NCBI GenBank assembly: GCA_024742475.1
Contig: JANSYI010000021.1
Location: 1-64,000 of the forward strand
From: a bacterium
GTDB taxonomy: Bacteria; Myxococcota_A; Polyangia; Nannocystales; Nannocystaceae
Direction of reading: 5' to 3'
DNA length: 64,000 nucleotides
Below, piece by piece: positions 8,453 through 16,616 of the stretch (the stretch's first letter is position 1; each line of letters begins with the position of its first letter). The position numbers and the translations under genes are program-made. The notes under the pieces are model-generated. The model saw only the letters and a program-made list of their open reading frames with translations. It was not told the DNA's origin and made no database searches.

Positions 8453-9679
8453 ATGCATGACAAACTGATTGTAGGGGGGTGCGTGGCGCTGTTGTCGGTC
8501 GGGGCGTGCGGAACACCGGGGGACGCAGACACCATGGGCGCGTCGGAGTCGGCGACCAGCGGGATCACCTCCGTCGGGTCCGGTTCGGTCGGGACCGATT
8601 CGGGCTCGGGGAGCGACAGCAACAGCGACACGCTCGAAAGCCAGTCGGGCACCGATGGCTCGACGGGCAACGACACCGCCTCGGGCAGCGACACGTCCGC
8701 GTCGGGCACCGACACGATGAACGAGAGCAGCACGTCGTCGGACAGCGAAGGCTCGAGCAGCACCGGCGAGCAGGAGTGTGCCGCCGTCGATGCCGAGGCG
8801 GAGCTCGTCCCGCTTCCCGCCGACATCATCTTCGTCGTCGACAACTCGGGGTCCATGTCCTTCGAAGCGGGCGAGGTCCAAGACCGCATGAACGACTTCA
8901 GCTCGCAGATCATCGACAGCGGTGTCGACGCGCACGTCGTGCTGATCTCGAGCTATCCCGACAACGGCAACGGCATCTGCATCGACGCGCCGCTGGGCAG
9001 TGGAGGCTGTCCGGACGAGGACACCAACCTTCCGAGCTTTCTGCACGTCGACATCCGTGTCGGCAGCAACGACGCATGGGATGACCTTCTCGATAGCTAC
9101 GACGAGTGGTCCGGCGTGATTCGTGAAGAGTCCTCGAAGCACGTCGTGATCGTCAGCGACGACGAGCCGAACCTGACCGATGCCGAGTTCGACGCCGGCT
9201 TCCTCGCGCTCGACCCGAACTACGCGGGCTACTTCCATCACTCCGTCGTGTCGCACTCGAACTGCGAGAGCGCGGCCGATATCGGGCAGCCCTACATCGA
9301 TCTGTCCATGGCAACCGGTGGTGTCGCGGCCGACCTGTGCGATCAGGACTTCCAGGCGGTGTTCGACGCACTGACCACCGCGGTGCTCGGTGGTGTCGCG
9401 GTGGCGTGCGACTTCGTCATCCCCGAGCCGCCTGCGGGCGAAGTGCTCGATCCCGACGCGGTCAACGTGGACATCGGCTCCGCGATGGGCCCGCTCGAGA
9501 CGATCCCGCGGGTCGACGATCTCGAGGGATGTGACGCGGTCATGGATGGTTGGTACTACGATGACCCCGACGACCCGACGATGATCTTCTTGTGCCCGCA
9601 GACCTGCGAGACGATCCAGGCGCTCGAGGACGGGGTCATCAACATCGGCTTCGGGTGCGAGACGATCTTGCCGGGCTGA
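8453..9679 (+). CDS. Lipoprotein with von Willebrand factor A domain
   Basis: The ATG at 8453 gives a signal peptide and lipobox (LLSVGAC, Cys 19). Residues 20-107 are a Ser/Thr/Gly/Asp-rich linker. A VWA domain follows with a metal-ion-dependent adhesion motif, DNSGSM at 130-135 (D130, S132, S134). A Cys-containing tail rich in Asp-Pro (GWYYDDPDDP, LCPQTC) is like that of other myxobacterial VWA lipoproteins. Such proteins usually bind protein partners in the envelope. It stops 50 bases before the arginase start but the two are probably unrelated in function. Confidence 0.8.
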   Translation: MHDKLIVGGCVALLSVGACGTPGDADTMGASESATSGITSVGSGSVGTDSGSGSDSNSDTLESQSGTDGSTGNDTASGSDTSASGTDTMNESSTSSDSEGSSSTGEQECAAVDAEAELVPLPADIIFVVDNSGSMSFEAGEVQDRMNDFSSQIIDSGVDAHVVLISSYPDNGNGICIDAPLGSGGCPDEDTNLPSFLHVDIRVGSNDAWDDLLDSYDEWSGVIREESSKHVVIVSDDEPNLTDAEFDAGFLALDPNYAGYFHHSVVSHSNCESAADIGQPYIDLSMATGGVAADLCDQDFQAVFDALTTAVLGGVAVACDFVIPEPPAGEVLDPDAVNVDIGSAMGPLETIPRVDDLEGCDAVMDGWYYDDPDDPTMIFLCPQTCETIQALEDGVINIGFGCETILPG

Positions 9680-9729
9680 AACGAGACCCCTTGCCACCCG
9701 GGGCGTGGGCGGGCCAGGATGCCCGCCTC

Positions 9730-10668
9730 ATGTCGACCAGCAAGACGATTCAGGTGATCGGCGTTCCCATGGACCACGGCGCGGGCCGCCGGGGCGTAGG
9801 CATGGGCCCCGCAGCCATCCGCATCGCCGGGCTGCACAAGCGCCTTCGCAAGCTCGACTACGAGGTGCGTGACCTCGGCGACCTCGAGATCCCGATCCCC
9901 GAGACGCGCCCCGAGGTCGACGCGAAGGCGAAGTTCTTGCCGCTCATCGCCGACACGTGCGTCGACCTCGCGACCGCGATCCCAGCGATGTTCGACGACG
10001 ACGGCTTTCCGCTCGTGCTCGGGGGCGATCACTCGATCGCCATCGGCACGCTGTCGGGTCTCGCGCTCGAGCAGCACCGCCGCGCGGGCACCGAGCCGAA
10101 AGGGCCTCCCAAGCTCGGCGTGCTGTGGTTCGACGCCCACGGCGACATCAATCGCCCCGAAACCTCGCCCAGCGGCAACATTCACGGCATGCCCGTCTCG
10201 TGCCTGCTCGGCCAGGGCCCCGGGCGGCTCACGGACATCTGTTATCCCGGCCAGAAGCTCGACCCCAGCCGCTTCTGCCAGATCGGCCTGCGCGACATCG
10301 ACGCCACCGAGCGTCGCTTGCTCAAGGAGTCGGGCATTCACACGTACACGATGGCCGACATCGATCGTCGCGGCATGGCGACGGTCGTGCAAGAGGCCCT
10401 CGAGATCGCGCTCGACGGCACCGACATGCTGCACTGCAGCTTCGACATCGACTCGGTCGATCCTCGCGTCGCGCCCGGCACGGGGACGCCGAAGCTTGGC
10501 GGTCTCACCTACCGCGAAGCACACCTCGCGCTCGAGATGATCGCCGAGACCGAGAGGCTCACGAGCATGGAGATGGTCGAGGTCAACCCGACGCTCGACG
10601 ACTGCAACAAGACGGCCGAGGTGGCGGTCGAGCTGATCGCCTCGGCGCTCGGGTCTCGAATCTTGTAG
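9730..10668 (+). CDS. rocF: Arginase
   Basis: Arginase hydrolyses L-arginine to ornithine and urea with two manganese ions. The 312-residue length fits the bacterial family. Metal-ligand motifs are all present: GGDHS (H101), DAHGD (D135, H137, D139) and SFDIDSVDP (D239, D241). MEMVEVNPTLD near the C-terminus is typical of arginase rather than agmatinase. The start chosen is the ATG giving MSTSKTIQVIGVP, since the family begins just before the first beta strand. It is convergent with the DUF6159-like gene, with only 3 bases between stops. Confidence 0.93.
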   Translation: MSTSKTIQVIGVPMDHGAGRRGVGMGPAAIRIAGLHKRLRKLDYEVRDLGDLEIPIPETRPEVDAKAKFLPLIADTCVDLATAIPAMFDDDGFPLVLGGDHSIAIGTLSGLALEQHRRAGTEPKGPPKLGVLWFDAHGDINRPETSPSGNIHGMPVSCLLGQGPGRLTDICYPGQKLDPSRFCQIGLRDIDATERRLLKESGIHTYTMADIDRRGMATVVQEALEIALDGTDMLHCSFDIDSVDPRVAPGTGTPKLGGLTYREAHLALEMIAETERLTSMEMVEVNPTLDDCNKTAEVAVELIASALGSRIL

Positions 10669-10671
10669 CGG

Positions 10672-11577
10672 CTACTTGCCCGCCACGACGAACACGTCGT
10701 GAAGCTCGGGCTGGTCGAACGGCTCGGGCACGACGCCTTCGGTCGCGAAGACGTACAGCGCGGTCCGGTAGATCATGTCGAGCGTCCGTACGAACACCAC
10801 GCCAAACAGCGCGATGGCGCCGGGCGCCGCGATTGCCATGAGCAGCCACCGCGCGTCTTGAATGCCGAGGTAGAGGCAGACCCCGGCGGGGACGACTGCA
10901 AGCGCGCCAAAGCCGGCCCAGACCCAGCCGAGCGCGAGGCGGCCGACGAACGCCTCCTTCCACGTCTTGCGAAACAGCTTGCCCGAGCGACGCAGTGCCG
11001 TGATGCCGTTGCAGGTCTCCTTGGCGAGCACGGGGACGATCAGATACGTCACGGCCCACCACGCCATCTCGAGCACGCTGGTGGTGAAGCGGCTGAGCAT
11101 GGTGCCGAAGAAGCCCTTGTTCTCGCTGGGCTTCTTGCGGAGCAGCCGACCGACGCCCGCTTGGGCGACGGCCACGGTCGCGATGGCGCCGAGCCTGCCG
11201 CGAGCGGCCCGCGTCGCGCCTCGAAACGTCCATTCGCGTCCGGCCATCGCGTCCATCGTGGCGCGACTGAGCGCGACCGAGCAGATCATCGACCACAGCT
11301 GGAGCAGAACGAGCGTCAGGAAACCGCCCGTGGCGAGGCCGCGAATCGTCGCGTCGTTGCCCTCGGGTGGCTCACCGGCGAAGAGCATCGTCCACGGACC
11401 GAGGTCGATCGTGGGGTCCATCGACACGCGCGAGCCGAGCCACGCCATCGTGGCGCCGAAGCCAAACGCGACGACGGCCCCGATCAGCGTGACGATCGGG
11501 AACCACAGAAGGCGCGGGTTGGCGCGGAGGGTGCGGAACGAAGCGCGGAGGATGGCGCCGCTACCTGGACGTTTCAT
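10672..11577 (-). CDS. Multi-pass membrane protein, DUF6159-like
   Basis: This 301-residue protein has about six hydrophobic segments (for example LLWFPIVTLIGAVVAFGFGA, a segment around WWAVTYLIVPVLA and GWVWAGFGALAVVPAGVCLYL). A short basic loop holds LRKKPSENKG. The layout (ILRASFRTLRANPRLLWFP at the start, then ETCNGITALRRSGKLFRKTW) resembles the DUF6159 family of uncharacterised integral membrane proteins. Its ATG at 11577 lies inside the end of the GntR gene (17-bp overlap), so the two are co-transcribed and coupled. YtrA-type GntR genes are often next to membrane or transporter genes, so this is its probable target. Confidence 0.7.
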   Translation of the reverse strand: MKRPGSGAILRASFRTLRANPRLLWFPIVTLIGAVVAFGFGATMAWLGSRVSMDPTIDLGPWTMLFAGEPPEGNDATIRGLATGGFLTLVLLQLWSMICSVALSRATMDAMAGREWTFRGATRAARGRLGAIATVAVAQAGVGRLLRKKPSENKGFFGTMLSRFTTSVLEMAWWAVTYLIVPVLAKETCNGITALRRSGKLFRKTWKEAFVGRLALGWVWAGFGALAVVPAGVCLYLGIQDARWLLMAIAAPGAIALFGVVFVRTLDMIYRTALYVFATEGVVPEPFDQPELHDVFVVAGK

Positions 11578-11941
11578 CGAGGGTCTCCTGGAAGAACGCG
11601 ACCAGATCCTGGGCGCTGATTTTGTGGCGGGACGCGTCGGCGATGGCACGGTCGTAGATCTCGCGCATGATGTCGGGCGCCTGAGCGGGCGCGGGCAGCC
11701 GGGGCGTGGGGAACGTGCCGCGACCTCGCTTGGACACGATGTGCCCGCCCTGTTCGAGATCTCGGTACGCCCGCGCGACCGTGTTGGGGTTGATGTCGAG
11801 CCGACGCGCCAGCTCGTGAATGGTGGGGAGCTGCTCACCCAAGCCCACCGCACCCGTGCCGAGCGCAGACAGAACTGCGTCGACGATCTGCCGATAGATC
11901 GGCACGCCGCGGTCGTAGTCGAGCTGAATCTCCACCGGCAT
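11561..11941 (-). CDS. GntR-family transcriptional regulator, YtrA subfamily
   Basis: The 126-residue size is typical of YtrA-type regulators, which have a GntR winged helix and only a short C-terminal helix region. The N-terminus (YDRGVPIYRQIVDAVLSAL) and the wHTH (GEQLPTIHELARRLDINPNT, then VARAYRDLEQGG and KRGRGTF) match the family closely. It overlaps the following membrane-protein gene. An inverted repeat TTACTA-N6-TAGTAA sits 16 bases upstream of its start and is probably its own operator. Confidence 0.92.
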   Translation of the reverse strand: MPVEIQLDYDRGVPIYRQIVDAVLSALGTGAVGLGEQLPTIHELARRLDINPNTVARAYRDLEQGGHIVSKRGRGTFPTPRLPAPAQAPDIMREIYDRAIADASRHKISAQDLVAFFQETLDETSR

Positions 11942-11956
11942 GGGGCGAGAACGAAA

Positions 11957-11974
11957 TTACTATGCATTTAGTAA
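11957..11974. promoter_or_regulatory. Probable GntR (YtrA-type) operator
   Basis: TTACTA (11957-11962) and TAGTAA (11969-11974) form a perfect 6-bp inverted repeat with a 6-bp spacer. It lies 16-33 bases upstream of the GntR gene and in the shared promoter region with the divergent lipoprotein gene at 12043. It overlaps a plus-strand -10-like TACTAT (11958-11963). Autoregulation is inferred from position and symmetry. Confidence 0.55.
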
Positions 11975-12042
11975 AATGCAAGTTCGTCGAGGGCGAAAGT
12001 GCGCGCGCGTCCGCCGCACGCGAGGCTGATAGGCTCCGCGTC

Positions 12043-13218
12043 ATGCGTCGGTGGGGATTCGCAGGAACGATCGCTTTGGCGGGCTGCACCTTGTCCGACC
12101 CCACGATTGGTGGGACCGAAGACACGGGAGCCGACACGACGTCGCAGACCGGGCCCGCCGGCACGAGCGACGGCGACAGCGACGGCGAAGACCCGTGCAC
12201 CGAGTGCGGAGCGTCGAGCGGCTCCGACGAGCCGGTCGCCGAACCGGAGACCGTCTGCGACGACCAGATCGACGACGACGGGGATGGTGCCACCGACTGC
12301 GAAGACCCGGACTGCGCCGCGCTCTGCGGTGACGCGGTGCTTCGCTTGGCCACCTGGAACATCCTCCGCGTCGGCCCCGAGGGATCGGCCTCCTTCGACG
12401 CGCTCGCGGCGATCGTGCGTCGCCTCGACGCGGACGTGCTCTGCCTGCAAGAGATCGGCGAAGGCGAAGAGGGCCCGCTGCAGGCGCTCGCCGAAGCGGG
12501 CGGCTACGGGCACGGTTTGCTCGCGCCAGCCTCCGGCCCCAACGGCAACGGCATCGCCAACGCCTGCATGTCCAAGACGCCCGTCGCCGATGCGGCCTAC
12601 CTGTGGTCGAACTGGATCTCGAGCGACGACGACGCCCGCGACCTGACGCGCCCATTCGTTCGCCTGCGCATGCAGGTCCCCGGGTCGGCGCGCTACGTCA
12701 GCGTGGTGACGGCGCATCTCAAGGCGGGCCAAGACGAGGTCGACAGGTTTCGCAGAATGGTCGAGTCCTTCCGCTTGGGACAGGTCGCGCTCGGAGAGTT
12801 TGCCGAATATCCCGACAACGCGGTGGTCATCCTCGGCGATCTCAACGACGGTGACTCGCCCACGCGCGGCACGTTCAGCGCGCTGCCAGCGGGCTTGCCC
12901 AGCTTCTACACGCTCGGCGACGACATCTCGCTGCCCTTCGACTACGCCCCGTCGCAGCCTCTGCTCGATGCCGGCCTCCAGCAAGCCGACGCGCGGTGGG
13001 AAGACAGCAGCGCCAACGAGACGTTCATCCCGTTCGGCAGCCGGCTCGACTACGTATACGTCGGCGGAGCAGACATCATCGCCTCCGAGGTCTACGAGGC
13101 GTGCCAAGACGACGGGTCTGGCGGCATCGAAAAGGCGGGGGAACCCGTCGAGTGCGGGCTCAGTGAGGTCGCCTCCGACCACCGTCCGGTCGTCGTCGAC
13201 ATCCGCATCGCTCAGTGA
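12043..13218 (+). CDS. Lipoprotein with endonuclease/exonuclease/phosphatase fold
   Basis: The ATG at 12043 gives a lipobox (IALAGC, Cys 15), then an acidic linker with Cys residues (CDDQIDDDGDGATDCEDPDC), a motif common in myxobacterial surface proteins. The C-terminal 290 residues are an EEP-superfamily domain with its motifs in order: LATWNIL, CLQEIGE, VVTAHLKAG, VILGDLNDGD and SDHRPVVVD. These hold the Asn, Glu, Asp/Asn and Asp/His residues of the metal-dependent phosphodiesterase site. A secreted nuclease or sphingomyelinase/phosphatase-like activity is possible; the substrate cannot be told. Confidence 0.85.
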   Translation: MRRWGFAGTIALAGCTLSDPTIGGTEDTGADTTSQTGPAGTSDGDSDGEDPCTECGASSGSDEPVAEPETVCDDQIDDDGDGATDCEDPDCAALCGDAVLRLATWNILRVGPEGSASFDALAAIVRRLDADVLCLQEIGEGEEGPLQALAEAGGYGHGLLAPASGPNGNGIANACMSKTPVADAAYLWSNWISSDDDARDLTRPFVRLRMQVPGSARYVSVVTAHLKAGQDEVDRFRRMVESFRLGQVALGEFAEYPDNAVVILGDLNDGDSPTRGTFSALPAGLPSFYTLGDDISLPFDYAPSQPLLDAGLQQADARWEDSSANETFIPFGSRLDYVYVGGADIIASEVYEACQDDGSGGIEKAGEPVECGLSEVASDHRPVVVDIRIAQ

Positions 13219-13282
13219 CCAGGCGGAGCGTCTCGCGTTCCCCGGCCGTGTAAGCGCGAGCGCCCGTTCGCGTTGGGCTCGC

Positions 13283-14131
13283 GTGAGACGTGCGACACTC
13301 GCGGCCCTTCTCGTACTCGCCCCCGGATGCGCCGATGAAGCCCCGGGGAGCGGTGGTGGGTCGAGCGGCGGTGAGGCCCCCGAGGACGACGGCATCCTCG
13401 AGGGCTCCGGAGGCGCAGACGAATCGGGCGACGAAGGCCCGCTTCCGCCCGCCTCGGACACCCCGTGTGACGTGTTCGAACAGGACTGCCCGCCCACGCA
13501 GAAGTGCATGCCCTTCTCGGGCGACGGAGACTCGACGTGGAACGATCTGCGCTGCTCGTCGCTGGCGTCGGCGCCCAAGCAGCTCGGTGAGCCGTGCGTG
13601 GCGCCCAGCGGTCCCGTCGCAGGGGAGGACGACTGCGACGTCGGCCTGATGTGCTGGAACGTGGAGCCCGATGGCACGCAGGGCGAGTGCATCGCCCTGT
13701 GCGCAGGGTCGATCGGCGCGGGCCAGTGCCCGGTCGACACGATCTGTTCGATCTACAACGGCGGCATGCTGCCGATCTGTTTGCCCACCTGCGATCCCCT
13801 CGGCGGGGGCTGTGGGCCCGGGGAACTCTGCATCCCTCAGGGCAATGGCGGCCAGTTCGTTTGCGCCGTCGATGCGTCCAATGGGTCGGGTTCCTACGGC
13901 GACCCGTGTCTGGCGTTCAACAAGTGCAACGGTGGCCTCTTCTGCGCCCCTGCGCCGGCCGTCCCGGGGTGCACTGAAGCCGCTGGCTGCTGCAGCAGCT
14001 ACTGCGACCTCTCCGACGACGACCCCGACGCTGCGTGCGACGGTGTCTCTGAAGGTCAGATGTGCGTGCCCTTCACCGAGTCCGGAGCCGCACCGGGCAC
14101 AGAATCCGTCGGGGGCTGCTCGGCAGCGTAG
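13283..14131 (+). CDS. Cysteine-rich lipoprotein
   Basis: A GTG start gives a signal peptide with lipobox (LVLAPGC, Cys 16). After a Gly/Ser/Glu linker the 282-residue protein has about 26 cysteines in a pattern repeated roughly every 50 residues (for example CPPTQKCMPFSGDG, GELCIPQGNGG, CNGGLFCAP), like disulphide-rich proteins often found beside DUF1552-type or propeller lipoproteins in myxobacteria. No enzymatic motif is visible. It follows the EEP lipoprotein by 64 bases and is convergent with the LRR gene. Confidence 0.7.
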   Translation: MRRATLAALLVLAPGCADEAPGSGGGSSGGEAPEDDGILEGSGGADESGDEGPLPPASDTPCDVFEQDCPPTQKCMPFSGDGDSTWNDLRCSSLASAPKQLGEPCVAPSGPVAGEDDCDVGLMCWNVEPDGTQGECIALCAGSIGAGQCPVDTICSIYNGGMLPICLPTCDPLGGGCGPGELCIPQGNGGQFVCAVDASNGSGSYGDPCLAFNKCNGGLFCAPAPAVPGCTEAAGCCSSYCDLSDDDPDAACDGVSEGQMCVPFTESGAAPGTESVGGCSAA

Positions 14132-14134
14132 CGT

Positions 14135-15736
14135 TCAAGGCGCGGCGACGCGTGTGCCGTCGAGACCCAATGTCTCGAGAACGGGCATGGCGCGAAGCTC
14201 GTCGACGCCCGATTGCGTCACGACCGTGTGGCTGAGGTTGAGCCGTCGCAGTCTCTGCAGCTTGGCCACGTGCTCGAGCGCTGCGTCGGTGATCAGCGTG
14301 TGGTCGAGGCGCAGCTCTTCGAGGTTCGACAGCGCGCCGATGTGCTCGACGCCCGCATCGACGACGTCGGTATGATCGAGCTCGAGCACCCGCAGCGACG
14401 ACAACGCGTTCAGCTCGGCCAAGCCGCGGTTCGTCACCCGGGTGCGATGCAGATGCAGCGACTCGAGGTTCACCAGCCCAGACAGCGACGCCAGACCGTC
14501 GTCCGAGACGCGGGTGCCGCCCAGGTCCAGCGTGCGCAGCTTCGTCAGCGCGGCGAGCTCGGGCAGGGCGCGGTCGTCGAGCGTCGGGTAGTCGAGCACC
14601 AGCGCCTCGAGCGTGGTCAGCAGCGAGAGCTTCTCCATGCGCGGGTGCTCGAGCTCTCCGGCCAAGTGGAGCTGGCGAAGCTTGGGGAACGCGGCGAGCG
14701 CTTCGAAGCCCTTGGGCCCGAGGTCGATGCCCGTGAGCACCAGCGTCTCGAGCTGCGTCAGCTCGGCGATCGCCTCGAGCCCTTCGCCGGTGATCTGTGT
14801 GTCCCGGAGCTCGAGGGTGCGAATCCCCTTGCTGTGGCGCAGCGAGCGAAGCCCTGCATCGCCCATGCGCGGGCAGTCGCACTCGAACCGCGAGATCGGC
14901 AGCTCGCGGAAGTAGAGCGGTGAGTTGTCGTTGAACGTGCTGCCCGAGAAGACGACCTCGCGAAGCTTGTCGAGCGGCTTGATTTGGTTGAGCGAGAAGT
15001 TGCCCACTCGGGTGTCGCGAAGCTCGAGCCGCTCGAGCGCGTCGGCCTTGGCCAGGGTCAGCATGGCCTTGTGCCCGGCCCACTTGCCCTCGAGCACGAC
15101 GCTGCGGAGTTTTCGCGGCCAAAGGTCGAGGATCAGCGAGACCTCGCTGTCCTTGGGGAGCTCCGAGAGCCGCACCGCCTGAAGGTCGAGCTTGCGCAGC
15201 GGCGTGAGAGGTTCGCTTCCGGCAGAGACGCGACGGAGGCTCAGCTGCTCGAGGGCCTTGAGCTGAGCCAGACGCCCCACGATGACGCCGTCGATGCGCA
15301 TGTCGGCGAGCTCGAGCTGGGTCAGTCGCCCGGCGAACGCACCGAGCCCGGACTGCACCGCGGCCGCGCACCCCGAGACGCGCAGGCTGACGAGGTTGGG
15401 CGTTCGCGTGGCGAGTTGGACCAGGTCCAGCCCCGCGCACCCGTCCTCGGGGCTGCCCTCGTCGATGAAGCCCACCCGGTCGGGGGCCGAAAGCGCGAGG
15501 TCGAGGTGCTCGACGATCGCCAGGTCGAGGCGGGAGAGATCTGCCGCGTCGTGCACGGTGACTTCACGCGGATCAGCGGGCCAAGGCGCCTGCGCGTCCG
15601 ACTCTGCGGGATCCGCGGACGGGGTCCCGACTCTCGGCGGCGCCATCACAGCGGCGGGGGGCGCGTCTTCTTCGCCGCAAGTGCAGGCCGAGACGACCAG
15701 GCTCGCGAGGAGCAGGATCCGGAGGAGAAGGTGCAC
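14135..15736 (-). CDS. Leucine-rich-repeat lipoprotein
   Basis: The 533-residue product starts at a GTG whose signal peptide ends in a lipobox (LVVSAC, Cys 18); an upstream ATG at 15838 is possible but would put 34 non-signal-like residues before it. From about residue 60 to the end it consists of tandem leucine-rich repeats of 23-25 residues with consensus LxxLxLxxTxVTDxGLxxL, as in bacterial/F-box-like LRRs. LRR solenoids usually bind proteins, so an exported recognition or adhesion role is likely. It is convergent with the Cys-rich lipoprotein (3 bases between stops). Confidence 0.85.
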   Translation of the reverse strand: MHLLLRILLLASLVVSACTCGEEDAPPAAVMAPPRVGTPSADPAESDAQAPWPADPREVTVHDAADLSRLDLAIVEHLDLALSAPDRVGFIDEGSPEDGCAGLDLVQLATRTPNLVSLRVSGCAAAVQSGLGAFAGRLTQLELADMRIDGVIVGRLAQLKALEQLSLRRVSAGSEPLTPLRKLDLQAVRLSELPKDSEVSLILDLWPRKLRSVVLEGKWAGHKAMLTLAKADALERLELRDTRVGNFSLNQIKPLDKLREVVFSGSTFNDNSPLYFRELPISRFECDCPRMGDAGLRSLRHSKGIRTLELRDTQITGEGLEAIAELTQLETLVLTGIDLGPKGFEALAAFPKLRQLHLAGELEHPRMEKLSLLTTLEALVLDYPTLDDRALPELAALTKLRTLDLGGTRVSDDGLASLSGLVNLESLHLHRTRVTNRGLAELNALSSLRVLELDHTDVVDAGVEHIGALSNLEELRLDHTLITDAALEHVAKLQRLRRLNLSHTVVTQSGVDELRAMPVLETLGLDGTRVAAP

Positions 15737-15942
15737 GGAGGCCGCAGAAGATAGGCTCCCCAGCGAGCCCGCGACACCCCTCGCGAACTGCGCATCCCTC
15801 CGTCGCGTCAGGCGCGCACCCCTTTTGCACGACATCATGCGGGCTGGGCGCTAGGTGTTGAACAACGTTCGCAACGGCCTCCTATCGCAATTTGGAGCGC
15901 GGCGAACGCGACGGTGAATGCTGTCCATCCCCGTCAGCGTGA
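15737..15942. other. Intergenic region, no gene seen
   Basis: The 300 bases between the divergent LRR gene and the gene at 16037 hold no convincing reading frame. The right half contains the promoter listed separately at 15943-15971. Confidence 0.6.
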
Positions 15943-15971
15943 TTGACGCGCATCGGGCGGTTTTGTACAAC
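15943..15971 (+). promoter_or_regulatory. Sigma-70-type promoter
   Basis: TTGACG (15943-15948) and TACAAC (15966-15971) are separated by exactly 17 bases, close to the housekeeping -35/-10 consensus. Transcription would start near 15978, leaving a leader of about 60 bases before the ATG at 16037. It is the best promoter match I saw in the window. Confidence 0.7.
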
Positions 15972-16036
15972 GAGCGCGGTCGGCGGAGCTTCGCCGTCGA
16001 CGCCACTCCTTCTTCGCCCGGAACTCAGGTTTTCAA

Positions 16037-16540
16037 ATGGCAACCAATCGAATCGAGCGCGTGCTCCGCCACGACGGAATCGTGGCAGTCCTCGACATGA
16101 CTGGGGACGCTTCCTCCGCCCCCAACACGTCAGCGGCTCCAGCGTCCGCACCTTCGCCGGCCCCAACGCCAGCGCCGGCCTCTGGTCTCGGTGGCCCGAT
16201 GGCCCCCGTCATCGGTGGCGCCCCCGCCCCCGCCCCCACCCCCACACCGGCACCCACGGCAGCCCCAGTGGCCCCGGCAGCGTCCTCTGGCGGCGCTCAG
16301 GTCTCATGGGTCGGCGATGACAACTGGCGCCCCATCGTCATGGAGGCGGTCAAGCTCCGCCAGATCGCCGGCGAGCCGTCGGTCCGCGTCGAGGTCGGCG
16401 ACCACAAGGTCATGGTCTCGGGCGACGACAAGCACGTCATCGGCGTCGTCTTCATCAAGGGGCACCCGGTGGTGAAGTCGGTGGTCCGCATGGTGCGGCA
16501 GCTACTCCGCCAGCCCAACAACCCGCCGCAGGGCCTCTGA
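16037..16540 (+). CDS. Small protein with Pro/Ala-rich linker, function unknown
   Basis: The 167-residue protein has a short N-terminal segment (IERVLRHDGIVAVLDMTG), a Pro/Ala-rich linker (about 25-85) and a conserved-looking C-terminal domain (90-160) with VRVEVGDHKVMVSGDDKHV and GVVFIKGHPVVKSVVRMVRQ. The last helix is basic and amphipathic. I do not recognise the family; a roadblock-like or small adaptor domain is a guess only. It is a single-gene unit with its own near-consensus promoter and a strong terminator, suggesting steady high expression. Confidence 0.75.
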   Translation: MATNRIERVLRHDGIVAVLDMTGDASSAPNTSAAPASAPSPAPTPAPASGLGGPMAPVIGGAPAPAPTPTPAPTAAPVAPAASSGGAQVSWVGDDNWRPIVMEAVKLRQIAGEPSVRVEVGDHKVMVSGDDKHVIGVVFIKGHPVVKSVVRMVRQLLRQPNNPPQGL

Positions 16541-16562
16541 GCCTCGGCAACCCTCGTAGAAG

Positions 16563-16592
16563 AGCCGCGGACGGTACTCCGCGGCTTTTTTC
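16563..16592 (+). terminator. Rho-independent terminator
   Basis: AGCCGCGGA (16563-16571) pairs perfectly with TCCGCGGCT (16578-16586) around a 6-base loop and is followed by a run of Ts ending at 16591. It ends the gene at 16037-16540. Confidence 0.92.
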
Positions 16593-16616
16593 GTGGGAGC
16601 GAGTAGGCTCCGCTTC

